In this document: piece after piece, positions 54,081 to 64,000 of the stretch | How positions within the stretch are numbered: position 1 is the first letter of the stretch | How the letters are laid out: every line of letters begins with the position of its first letter | NCBI RefSeq assembly: GCF_003171515.1 | Contig: NC_089390.1 | Location: 6,944,001-7,008,000 of the forward strand | Direction of reading: 5' to 3' | Source of the DNA: Pyrenophora tritici-repentis | Lineage: Eukaryota; Ascomycota; Dothideomycetes; Pleosporales; Pleosporaceae | Length of the DNA: 64,000 nt | Made by a program: the position numbers and the translations under genes | The notes under the pieces: model-generated | Databases searched by the model: none | The model's input: only the letters and a program-made list of their open reading frames with translations | What the model was told of the DNA's origin: nothing

Positions 54081-55860
54081 TCTAAAAATCGCAAGCAAGG
54101 GCATGCATGTGTTCTTCCCTCTCTTTTTCTTAATAAATAAGTGGTGATGCAGATGATGGGTGCGTCTGTCCGTCTTTTCAAAAATAAGCATCTCGTTCAC
54201 TCCATGTGGCCGTGCCTGTCTTTTTCTCTAAAATGCAAGAGACCAATACTATATGTGCTTCGGCCTGTTGTTCTTCTTGAAACTATACTAGCCTCAAATC
54301 ATGGCTGCGCCAGTCTGTTTTTCTCGAAGATAACCACATTTGAAAAAATGAGCGTCTATCTGGCTTTTTCAAAAATTGGCTGCTACCAAAAGAATGTTGT
54401 GAGATCGCCTGTTTGTCGGCCTTTTTCTGAAAATAGCGTTAGCCCAAGATTCATATGCTCGCTCCTGTCTTTCTTAAATGAAGTTACCGACGAAAAATGT
54501 GTGCGTTGGCTTTGTCCTTGTTTCTTCGAAATTGATAAGATACAACGTCTACGAGTACATGGTGGTTTCCCTCCTTTCTCCGTCTTTTTCAAAATGTACA
54601 AGTAATGGTTGGGTGGTTTCCTTCCTTCTTTCTCTGAGATATACGAGCCGTAATATGCTCCTTGATCCTGCTATGTTATAAAAACCAACGGACCGCATCG
54701 GTATGGTTTGTTCCTGCCTTCTCTGTCTTTCTCTAAAAAATCAACAACTCCGAGTGGTGATGTGCTGGCTTGCGAACTTTCGCAAAAAATAGCAATACAA
54801 CGGGGTATGTGTGCTCCTGGCTGTCTTTCTGTCTAAAAATTACGCGGAGACCAACATGGTGTGCTCTTGCCTTCTTTTCCCTTGGGAGTAGGTCAGTATG
54901 TGTGCTCCCGCCTGTGTGAATCTAAAAAAACATGCATAGGGAATACATGATGTGCTTTCGCCTGCCTTTCTCTTAAAACCTACACCTGAAAACTGTATAC
55001 TGTGCTCGTTCCCTCTCTTTCTCTTTCTCAGGGAAATTCGATATAAAAGCTTCTGGCATTTCTCGTTCTTCTCAGAGTCCGCAACAATCAAGCGATAGGC
55101 AGATTGATTACCTGATTAGGTCTGTCACGGACCAGATGGTGATCTTTCGAGGCCTAATCCGGTAATCAATCTGCCTATCGCTTGATTGTTGCGGACTCTG
55201 GTTCTTCTCTCCTACTATCTTTCTACGTTCTCTAAAACTAAAAATTGTCAGCCTGGCACCTCGGTTCACCTGGTACACTGTGAACTGTATCTCACGTGAC
55301 TCCTCGTCACCTGCTTACTCATCTTAGTTGTGTATATAATCGCTTCATGTAGCTCTCTCAATACAACAACCTTCTCCCTCATGTCTGCTTGGTCCTCCCA
55401 CATCTAACAAAAATTACACACAGAACACCACATGTTTCTGTTCTTCTCCGCCCTTCTTAAAGAGACAACTCTACGAACATGGTGTGCTCCCTCTCTTCCG
55501 CTCTTTCTTACACACTTGCTCTTTTTGCAAAATCTTAGACTACAGGTGTACGGAACATGTCCTTCTTTCCACAACCTTCTTCTACTTGTTAGAGAAAAAA
55601 AAGCTTCTGGCGAATTGATTCATGTTTCCGCTCTCCTCTGCCTTTCTCTAAATTGCAACTATATGTCGACGTGGTGTGACCTGCCCTTTCTCTCGCCTCG
55701 AAAATGCAACTTTCATCATCTCTCTTCTCCGCTCTTACTATAAAGGCCATACATTTGTGTTCATGTCTCTTACCATCTCTCCGCAACCTTTATTAAAAAC
55801 AGCTACATACTGAGTGATGTTCCTGTTCCTTCCCACTTTTTAAAGATTCCGAACTGTGGT
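54080..55860 (+). repeat. Degenerate tandem array, period about 50 bp
   Basis: Units have the form ATG(G/T)TGTGCTCCTGCC, then a C/T-rich run ending TTTCTCTAAAA, then CAAC or similar. Unit starts in one well-preserved part lie near 54652, 54701, 54753, 54804, 54855, 54895, 54947 and 54994, a spacing of 40-52 bp. Similar spacing of 45-62 bp extends left to about 54200. After the MITE (55073-55200) and a ~230-bp non-repetitive piece, further units occur near 55430, 55478, 55617, 55663, 55751 and 55812. Individual units are strongly diverged and unit length is not a multiple of three. I do not know this element. A 154-codon frame at 54141-54605 appears to be a by-product of T-richness. Confidence 0.6.
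55073..55200. mobile_element. hAT-type MITE, copy 2 (128 bp hairpin)
   Basis: 48-bp arms (55073-55120 and 55153-55200) are inverted repeats with a single mismatch, beginning CAGAGTCCGCAACAATCAA, around a 32-bp centre. An exact 8-bp target duplication GTTCTTCT flanks it (55065-55072 and 55201-55208). Terminal CAGAG...CTCTG and the 8-bp duplication point to the hAT superfamily. It is the least mutated of the three copies in the window. Confidence 0.9.
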
Positions 55861-57990
55861 CCGATGTCTGCACCCAGCCGGTGGTCCGGGTAAAAAAGAA
55901 ATTGAAAAACACTGAGATCCTCCTTATGACGAGCCTTTTCCTGTCGATTCCCATCTATTTGCTGCATGATAGAAATCCTTCGCCATACCATGGCATGTGA
56001 GGACTGAAATAGTTCAAATATCGCTCGATGTTCTGTCTTTCCGGCCCCTGGGGTTGCTTTCTTAAAAATGAGGAATATCAAAAAGAATGAGAGGGGGCGG
56101 TTGCTGTGGTAAAATTGACAGAAAACAGGATCATGAAAGTGTGTAGGCTTTCTAAAAAAGACTCGACAAGATGGAATGTGTGGTGGAAAGGTCCTGAATC
56201 GGCAAACATCATTAACCATGGCTTCTGTGGGAGAGTGAGGATTTCTACTTTCTTAAAATCGCTAGTCGCGGGACTGGGTCGATGCGAAGTGCTGTGCTGT
56301 GTATAAAACCCCTTCTGTTTCTCTTCTCTCTCTCGTCATTCTTCATTCTTCATTCTTCTCTCAAATTCTTCTGGTTAATTAAAATGATGATTCATACCCA
56401 CAATGTCCTGCCGTTCCTGGCTTTCTAAAAACCATCTCACCTTGCTTTATGGCCTCTCTCTTCCTCTTTTTCCAAGTCTTGAACAATGTACCGACGTCGA
56501 CATATATGGTGTGGAGGGTGGTCGGGCCACTGTATAACTCTTCTCTTAAAACCCCGCCATACGTCCAGCATGAGTTTTCCCTTCCTGTTTTTCTAAATTT
56601 AAACCTGCGCATAACCTGTCGGACGCGAGGTATGGAACTGTTGGAGCCGCCATATAAATTCTCTGGGGTATAAAAACTGGCCCATCTGATGTGAATGACG
56701 TTTTATGGGGTGGAGAAGTCGTTCGAAACGGATATTTAATTTAGCAATGGTGTGGGTGCTTTTTCCGGTCGTGTACAAAATAACTTACTTGAGTCTGTGC
56801 CAATATGTGCCTGGAGTGAGAGGAGTTGTTCAAAAAGAACAAGCAAAACTTTATGACCAATCTCTAACCTCCCGACTTCTAAAATAGAGAGTAAAATATA
56901 CACACGATCGAAATATGGAGAAGAAGAGAATCTTCCGAATATGGCATGTGTGCAGAGGGCGTATAAAAACTTTAAATTGCCTGAGGATCTTGCCTCCTAT
57001 TAATCACATATTCTTCCTCTTTTACTCAACTCTAGTTCATCATTGGTATGTCTGCTTCCTTTGTTTCCTTGAAAAACACAGAAAAATCAAGACCACAATG
57101 ATTGCCCGATCTACCTGGCCATCGCTATTCCGTGTATGTGTGTCTGGCTATCAAATTAAAAAACAGAGTCTAAGCTTCCATGCAGCTGATCTGCTGCTGT
57201 GGATATAAAATACCTACCGTTGTCTTACTCTCTTTCTACTTCTAAATCAAACTTGTCTTCATGGAAATCTCTAAAAGTCACAGCACAAAGATGGAATGTT
57301 TGTTTTCTACTTTCTTGAAAATGTACAACATTAGGAGAATGTTTTCTCGGCCTCTACAATTAATAGAATTAAACACGACATATCTTTGTCTTCATTTCCA
57401 TAGATAGGAGATGAAAACTCCACCTTTGTTGAAAACCTCCTTGTTTTCTGCTACGCGTCATGTGTTTCTTTTGAAAGATGCATGTAATACTACCAATGTC
57501 TGGACACCGTTCGTTCTAAATGGCGATCCGATACGAATGATGACTTGTTCCCTTGCTTTTCTTCTCCCAGAATGATTGTTAACGTTGGTTCCGGGGAGGC
57601 TGGCTTAGCCTTGGGGACCGGAAAATATGTGCAGAAGTGACTGTATAAACCTCTCTCTCTCTCTTTTACGTATAACTGTCTCTCTTGTGTTCCACAGACT
57701 TTCCGTGTTTCTCAATGAGGCATAGAGAAGACATGTGATCAGCTTGATTTCCTAGAAATGCTTATCAAGTTATCCTCTGACTTTTCCTTGTCGATCAAAC
57801 GGTATGTCCCTCATGTTGTCTGTTTTTGTGCATGAAGGATACTAACAAATGTCAGACAAAAGAGCAGTATTTTCCGTGCACTTTATTGATCTATCTGTAC
57901 TGGATTTCGTCCTACTCAATAATTCGCGCCATGGAGTCTTGGCTTGTAGCGCCAGATAGATGCTTTATCCGTCAGGGAGTCTGCCAGCCC
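55861..57990. other. Gene desert with repeated TATA-like boxes and C/T tracts
   Basis: No gene is seen. On the + strand, TATA-like sequences recur near 56301 (GTATAAAACC), 56531, 56652, 56668, 56961, 57203 and 57642, several followed by C/T-rich tracts such as CCTTCTGTTTCTCTTCTCTC. Fragments resembling the 50-bp units (GGCTTTCTAAAAA, CTTTCTTAAAA) continue at lower density. It may be a diverged continuation of the array. Confidence 0.4.
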
Positions 57991-59310
57991 TAGGTTCAAC
58001 TGTCACATCTTTGTCCGCTTGCTCTGCGCCAGCCTCGATGGCGTTGTGCCAGTGCTCTATCGCGAGAGGAGGCGAGCCCGTCGGTTGCTGCAGCATGTTC
58101 TTGTCTGGTTAGGGCTGGATATGACTGCGCAATATGTTTCCGCCATGTTTTTGCTACCGCAAGCGCTTCCACATGTGATATCCTGCTCGTGTTGCGAATA
58201 TATCCAGGTGGTCCGCATGACCACTGTCGCTGTCATGCAGCTAATGCCAGGAACTGTCCTTTCCCTTTATGAGCTTGCGTTCAAGCTTTGATTGATGGAC
58301 GTCTATGGTGCGCATAGCGGTCTCCGTAGTCACCTCGGCGGTGTCGTGTAAATCGAGATCGAAATCGTGTTTGGACATGGTGATCGATTTGGCAGCTGGT
58401 ATCTGCAGGCCTTTAAAGCTGATGTCAGCGGTGTTTCCCTTTCTTATTGACAGCAGCTTGTACTTCTCTTTGTGTGTCGTAGCTTCTCTGTTTTCCTTTG
58501 CAAACTTAGTCAACGCGTCAGCTGTGTTAATACCCTCGATGACCTTGAACAGTTGCGGATAGTGATCTTTGATCTGCTTGAGGGCCTCTGTGCGCTTCTC
58601 GTACTCTCAGCGGGCCGTTCTAGCCTCTTCATTATCTCTACCAATGCCTGCTTTGTGCAGCCTTGTACTGTCTCTGAACAAGCAGTTCGAAGTCTTCGAG
58701 TGCAGCCTCACATTGTGCAACACGTCTGAGTACGTTGCCGATATATGCTTTCTGCTTTGAGATGATATGACTCGGAGTAGTTATCATTTATTGCTTTTTT
58801 GCCAACGTGATAGTCTGGGTGATTAAGATGTCCTCTCTTACTTGTATAGTTTCCAGATCCCGAAGTAACAAGAGTGTAGCTGTTGACTAAGCAATTCAGT
58901 GTCTTTTTGCGTCCTTGTGAGTTTTTCCTTGTGCGCCCGTTACATCTTAGCTATCTTGTGTACAATTCTTGTCTTGTCTTCGAGTAAACTCGCGTTTGCG
59001 TCTTTGATAGAACTGGCGTTGTGTCTTCGTAAACTCGTTTGCATCTTCTAAGTGCTTAATTATCGTGGCTGCCGTAGTAACTGCATTGCCTAAGATTTTA
59101 GCCTAGTGGTTAGATGTGTGCTCCTGCGTGATAAGGGGTGTACCTTCTTTAATGTCGAGGTCTTAAGGGAGGGCTTTGTTCCTGATTTTAGGGCTAGTCT
59201 CGCTAACTATTACGTCGTTTGCTTAAGGGTGGATTTAATTAAGATTAAACTATAGAGAAGCCTGGGAAGGACTGTGTAAAAGCTGTGACTTATGTAGTTA
59301 GATGTTTATT
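57990..59310 (-). pseudogene. Decayed coiled-coil protein gene, unrecognised
   Basis: Reverse-strand pieces have clear coding character but are broken by stops and at least one frame shift: TPLITQEHTSNH, then TIIKHLEDANEFTKTQRQFY (around 59030-59150), ETIQVREDILITQTITLAKK (around 58800-58850), QKAYIGNVLRRVAQCEAALE and DFELLVQRQYKAAQ (around 58640-58750), a frame change, then EYEKRTEALKQIKDHYPQLF, KVIEGINTADALTKFAKENR and a 90-codon open end to 58241. Several stops are TAG or TAA where glutamine would fit. The pattern is a Lys/Glu-rich coiled coil. I cannot name the family; a transposon-related structural protein or a lineage-specific gene are both possible. Confidence 0.5.
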
Positions 59311-59858
59311 CACTAGCAGTGCCTTTGTTTAGGTAGACGGTATCCTGTAGTCTTGGTATTGGAGGTCGAACCCAGGTTCCTGCTTCTACTTTGCCCCTCT
59401 ACCACAATAACTGCCCCTGTACCACTGTACAACTTCTCTATCATCTTTCTAGTCTTAGCTAATTTTAATAGGCATAACCAATGCGGTGGTAGCTGTTGAT
59501 GTTGGAGAAGCATCTCAATCCTATGGTTACGTCTATTATACCAAGCTGACCTCGGGACACGCGCATGTGTGAATGGTGAATGTGTTCATAGATAGGCTAA
59601 TATTAAAACTGCGCATGTGCACTCGAGGCCGCACCAAAGGCAGGCAAAAACAATTCCATCTGTTTATCAGTACGCGTCATACGATTACTTTAGCTGCTGA
59701 AGTGAGGCGGGGCTAAGGTGAGCGGTGAGTAGCGCAGTGCAGACAAATCACGTGCTTGCGCGTTTACTGTACTAGCGCCTTGGCCAGCATAGTGAGCGAA
59801 GGGCCGCCTGAAAGGGATTTTCAAGCTCACCTCCAACACACATATCACATCGTTCAAA
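59311..59858 (+). other. Intergenic, presumed promoter of the gene at 59859
   Basis: No gene is seen. Short frames on both strands lack support. Confidence 0.4.
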
Positions 59859-61124
59859 ATGGACGTTGAAATGTCTGGTGACCCACAGAAACAAACCTCC
59901 GACCAAGGAGGCTTCGACAACAACAGCCATCCGCCTTATAATTGTCAACAACACGAGCCGTACAGCGCACATCACGTTTCGCAGCCAACAGACTTCTTGA
60001 AGGTCATGCGCAAAGCAGGGATCCACGATCGTCATAAGCTGTGCCTACATTGCGGCAAGATCGCGTCTCAAGACCATCGCATGTCCTGGCGCCAGTGCCC
60101 TAACTATTGCGCATTTGATGGAAGGCACGAGCACCCAGGAAAGCTGTGTCCACATCTCCTTGAAGTAGCCAACAAGGAATGGTGCTTTTCGCGTACGGAT
60201 GAATACATGATCGAAGACCTCAAGGCAGCCCGCCTCACTAGGAAACAAACCGACATGTCGACTTCTGATCATATGAAGGCTTCGCTGCCGCCTCATCAGC
60301 TCTTCAATAGAGACCCAATATCTTTTGGTAACTCCTTTGGTGGGATGCAATATCCAGGCTACAATGCTGGGGTTGATTACAGCAACTACGGTGCCGGTTA
60401 TACCAATGGATATAGTGTACCTCCACCAGATGCCGGCTACAGTACTTCTACCGCTCCGGGTTCCTATACTGTCTACGATGCCGCATTCGCGCAGCCCAAC
60501 AACTTTCGAGGATACATAGATCCGGGACATCCCAGAGTCGACAACCCGCCCTACACTGGCCTACTCCGCCCTCGTGATTCCCGCGAACGTAGCCCCACAA
60601 TGCAAGCAAGTAGCGGTAATTATCGCGATCGGACACCTTGGGCTCACAACAAACCTAACTCGTCATCTGAACGTGGCAGGTTCAGTCTTCAGGAAACACC
60701 AGGCAAACCTCCATCTGCAGCCCAGTATGCTACCCTTGGAATGCAATCAGTGGTCGATCAGGAGCGCTCAGCATCAGCCCCGCATGTAAAACCGCAAACA
60801 GATACCAAGACAGCTCGAGTGTTCGCAGCTTCGAGGACACGGGTCGAGCAGTTAGAGCAGCAGCGCCAGGCACAAGCAGCAGAGCTAGCTGAGCTGAGAG
60901 GGCAGCTCGATATATCGCACCTGCGCTACAGAACAGTCGCCACTGCCTTCGTTAGACATATGATGGCTACTCAGCAACTGATGGGGAACATGCAGTCATT
61001 GCTTGTATTGCCACCCAGCTTGTACGCGAGCGACGTTGCTGTCCCATCTGGACACGACCAAGCAGAAGGTCCAAGCCAGGCGCATAAGGATGCAGGAGAC
61101 TCCTTCAAGGAAGAGCAAGAGTAG
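59859..61124 (+). CDS. Putative zinc-binding protein of unknown function
   Basis: Single exon, 421 residues. Near residues 62-100 a Cys/His cluster stands out: LCLHCGKIASQDHRMSWRQC, then PNYCAFDGRHEHPGKLCPHL, with pairs C-x2-C, C-x3-C and several His, compatible with a small zinc-binding module of CCHC/knuckle type. The middle (about 150-300) is Tyr/Gly/Pro/Ser-rich and disordered. A coiled coil (RVEQLEQQRQAQAAELAELR) at about 325-350 precedes the acidic end. The design suggests a nucleic-acid-binding or adaptor protein that oligomerises, but I do not recognise the family. The start is a good ATG after a C-rich leader, and the frame is intact. Confidence 0.7.
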   Translation: MDVEMSGDPQKQTSDQGGFDNNSHPPYNCQQHEPYSAHHVSQPTDFLKVMRKAGIHDRHKLCLHCGKIASQDHRMSWRQCPNYCAFDGRHEHPGKLCPHLLEVANKEWCFSRTDEYMIEDLKAARLTRKQTDMSTSDHMKASLPPHQLFNRDPISFGNSFGGMQYPGYNAGVDYSNYGAGYTNGYSVPPPDAGYSTSTAPGSYTVYDAAFAQPNNFRGYIDPGHPRVDNPPYTGLLRPRDSRERSPTMQASSGNYRDRTPWAHNKPNSSSERGRFSLQETPGKPPSAAQYATLGMQSVVDQERSASAPHVKPQTDTKTARVFAASRTRVEQLEQQRQAQAAELAELRGQLDISHLRYRTVATAFVRHMMATQQLMGNMQSLLVLPPSLYASDVAVPSGHDQAEGPSQAHKDAGDSFKEEQE

Positions 61125-62445
61125 TTCATATACTGTTACGTAGCCTACAGACTCAATTTTGAGATCAATATAGGCTAGAACAGATGATATGGTATTTGTC
61201 ACTATGTGACGTAGGACTCCAAAGTCGGTACTCTTGGCAATTGCTTAGTAGTCAGCATGTACAGTAGATAAGAAATGAAAAATCCTCCGTACCTAGCCGT
61301 ACCAAGGTAATATACCCAGTTTAATCTATTATGCCGTGTTTGTTATGTGTAGGAAACAGTTGAGGTCCTAATTGATGTCATCATTCACATCCTTCCAGGC
61401 AGGAAGCTACCTAACTAATGCAAGCCAACATTTAGAGTATTAGCTGTACTACAGCTTTATATTTGTGTTAATTCAGAACATGCGTAGATATACACTGCAG
61501 ATCTAATATTCCAGGAAGACCTAAGACCCTTTTGCGGTAGTGCCTTAGCAGTATGATCCCTTGTCAGCATGTTTGTACCATCTTAACTAATCTTGTAATA
61601 ATAGCCGCGGTTAATTTTTGTAGGGAACTTCAGGGCGTGGCTGCAAACAAGAAGGGGGGACAAGCTACAGCCTTCGTCAAGTAAGGCTGCCCTTGGAATG
61701 GAACGGGTACTTGGAATTACAATGAAAATCAAATTTCACATCACCGTCTGACTCGATTTACCACAATGGAAGAATCGACAGTGTATTGTAGGTTGCACTG
61801 AATCATCACATTTTTCACTAATAAAAAGCCGAAGAGTCACAGAGGGACGTACAAGCTACATCTAAATCTAACCTTACGTCCCCCACTCAACACCAAGGAA
61901 ACATTGGCTTCATCAAGCTGAACTTGTGCACGCAATTGTCAATAGATAGTTACATGCAAGCGCCAGCCTGCTGCGCTCGGCTAAATTCACGTATCCAGTC
62001 CTACCTTAATGCCAGAATCCAGTCAAAACACTCATAGTACCATTGGTCCTGAACGCCCTTGCTGATTTCAGTTGCGTAATGAGACCAACCCTCAGACAAT
62101 GAACTCTCTGTTTGCCAAACATGTTTATATTTGGTATTACAAAGACGTGCGCACGTGTAGATACCCGTGTCTGCGATAGTTCCTCGCCATCAGTTCCTCG
62201 CAATGCATAAAGCGTGTTGGAACCAAGACCCACCTGGGCATTCAAGGGCGGTATGTTTTAGCTCCGTGGTCTTGAATGTCCTTGGCGTGGTATTCCAGTT
62301 AGACAGCATTACCTCCCTCAGGCTGAGAACCATCAGCTACCCTTGTATCTCTCCTCTTCCTTGGCAAACATTCGAACAGAACCCCGCCGATTCCCCGGGA
62401 ACTGTCTGCTCGATCCACGCCCTTCGGTGAAACAGTTGACTGGGC
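61125..62445. other. Intergenic, 1.3 kb, no gene seen
   Basis: AT-rich in its left half. Small frames on both strands (for example 62006-62245) have no support. It includes the 3' flanks of both neighbouring convergent genes. Confidence 0.4.
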
Positions 62446-64000
62446 TTAGTTTGTGCAAGGTGCATTTCCTCTTTGGCCAGCTGCTGAAGATGGTCCAGGT
62501 ACACTCTGGCTATGAGAAGTTTCTCCAATATTTAGTGTTGACGAGCCCATATTGTCCCAGATTCTGTGAAAGATACATTTGCTCAACTGCTCCTTCAAAA
62601 TCTGCATATTGACTATCACAGTTACTGTGAGGAGTAATGTTACGACAGCAGTGGCTGCCATTCCCTTTATGTTTTTGCCATGGGGGGGAGACTCAGCCAT
62701 ACTCCATACCCCTGTAGCAAATCCCAGTGGGAGAAACACGGCGTTTAGGTAAGTGAAGTAACGGATGTTCTCTGCGTTCAGAAAGTTCAACTCGTCTCGT
62801 GTCGACTGCAGCCTGTTAGAGAAGGAGACCCTCAGAGACCGAACAGTGGTTAGGTGATATATTAAATCTCGAGTTGCTAGTGCATTTCTTTTTGTGAGCT
62901 TAGTTATTGCAGCTCGGTATCTTCGCTCGTCGTTTCTCGTCCACCGCGGCTCTTCAAGGTTTCGGTCGGCTTTGCGATTCTCCCATATATCAATCTTTTC
63001 CAATATATCTTTGAGGTCTTCTTCCATGATTTGTAGAGAATATTGAAAGGCCGGCTATGTCTTACAGAAAGTCGAGTAAGTGCCGTTGCTCATCTGCTTC
63101 GAAAACAATTCGATCGAGATCGAGACCATGTTCGCTTCAGAGATTTTTTCCTTTTTATTTGGACGAGGATTCAACTGCTCCAGATGATGGCACATTTCCT
63201 GTATGATTCCCCTGTAGCGCTGCTCAATCTTCTTAAGCATTTGGTCGGCTAGAAGAAGTTCTAGCACCTTCCGCTGCCTCCACGGCTTCTTGTGTTGATA
63301 GAAATCTAGATTCAAGTTCTTGAGCTCGAGGATATCTTTGAGACTCTTACATGCGTCTTCGACTTCCAGCTCGGTGTCATTTCTGTGTTCTTTGAATGAG
63401 TAATAGAGTCGTGTTGAGTCATTTGAGTGGTGTTGTAAGCTGATCTCAAGAACGTGACAAGTCCAATAACGATCGAAGAAGTCCCCGACAAACCGGAAAC
63501 CTGCACCTTCTCTTTCCATGAGCAAGTTGTTGTCTCCCAAAAACATTACACTGGTCTCCTCCCTATCATTTGCGCGATTGGACAGTCGGTAGGATGACAG
63601 ATGAAACTCAGTCGTCCATAAGTTTGCAGTTGCTGTCACTTCATCGGAGACGTATTTGCACTTATCGACGTGCCTCTGGAAGAAGAAGTCCAAGTAATCC
63701 GTCTCCCCCTTGGCGGATGTGGTGCAGTAGATCTTTCTCGTATCTAGGTTGGGGTTCACAATCCAGATGAGCCGTTTCTTGCTCTTTTGTACGGTACGCT
63801 TTTCTCTCGGTTTTTTGTACATATCTCCTATTTCTAGCAGCCTTATATCACTCGTAGGATCTTCGGTTGTAATTTTTCCGTCGACCTTTGGAATGTCGAT
63901 GACAACGACCTGTGGCCCGGAAATTGCATCCTTGATTATCTCAAGGTCTTCGGGGGCCGATTTGTCAGTGAACATACTTGAAAACTTGTACAGCCATTCA
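62446..64000 (-). CDS. CorA-like membrane protein, 5' end outside the window
   Basis: Exon 63066 upwards is open to the right edge (the frame before the ATG at 63975 reads EWLYKFSSM, so coding likely continues). It joins exon 63017-62446 through a 48-nt intron whose acceptor lies just behind an in-frame ATG. The visible protein is about 500 residues: a charged helical part (LEVEDACKSLKDILELKNLN; RWTRNDERRYRAAITKLTKR), then LNAENIRYFTYLNAVFLPLG, FATGVWSMAES and a second hydrophobic segment (MAATAVVTLLLTVTVIVNM). This helix-loop-helix end resembles the CorA/ZntB-like domain of many fungal proteins; the classic GMN motif is replaced by VWSM. Transport function is therefore uncertain. Confidence 0.7.

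Noticed and set aside
54141..54605. 154-codon open frame within the 50-bp array
   Set aside because: Phe/Ser/Leu/Lys-rich translation produced by T-rich repeat units of non-coding length; no family features and no splice context.
54080..55030. Repeated GTGATGT/ATGATGT motifs as C boxes of a snoRNA cluster
   Set aside because: Only single units have anything like a matching D box (CTGA); spacing and terminal stems are missing.

Overview
The window reads as a chromosome segment of a filamentous ascomycete (Pezizomycotina; a Dothideomycete of the Pleosporales is my best guess, but the sequence alone does not prove it). The evidence is short GT-AG introns of 45-66 nt, often with CTAAC/CTGAC-like branch sites, together with typical fungal families: HET, NACHT-type ankyrin, F-box, BTB, a Fot1/pogo transposon, GH125, a DUF7029/DUF7223-like surface protein and sterol-ester lipase. 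Genes lie on both strands and there are no operons. All exon boundaries given here were set by eye from splice signals and reading frame.

Left part (1-21 kb). The 3' part of an NLR-like NACHT-ankyrin gene is split by a 162-bp hAT-type MITE. It is followed by coactosin, an F-box gene whose frame continues past a stop, a class I sirtuin, a cysteine-containing ORF with one in-frame stop, two short-chain dehydrogenases, an NmrA-like gene with a lost splice donor and a frameshift, a second F-box protein, a 2.8-kb gene-poor stretch, a small four-cysteine secreted or membrane protein, a secreted DUF8021-like protein and a BTB protein. Four genes in the first 13.5 kb carry lesions.

Middle (21-45 kb). 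Here are a mucin-like protein with three PAN/apple-like modules and a 36-bp minisatellite, a 1616-residue protein of unknown function, the mitochondrial assembly factor PET191/COA5 (first exon only 25 nt), a TGL1-like sterol-ester hydrolase, a complete Fot1/pogo transposon with perfect 45-bp inverted repeats, a GPI-anchored-type surface protein, a HET-domain protein and a nitronate monooxygenase.

Right part (45-64 kb). An intron-containing tRNA-Val(CAC) is followed by a GH125 mannosidase, a third (old) MITE copy, Golgi tether subunit COG4 and a NIPA-type magnesium transporter. Next is a 6.4-kb gene desert. It holds a degenerate tandem array with a period near 50 bp, a series of TATA-like boxes, a 128-bp MITE that is almost a perfect hairpin, and a decayed coiled-coil gene. 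A putative zinc-binding protein and a CorA-like membrane protein (5' end outside the window) close the segment.

Housekeeping genes (coactosin, sirtuin, PET191, COG4, NIPA, TGL1-like) are intact and interleaved with accessory genes of self/non-self recognition and the cell surface. The accessory genes carry most of the damage. The main new observations are the MITE-split NLR gene, the three-copy MITE family and the ~50-bp array at 54.1-55.9 kb.
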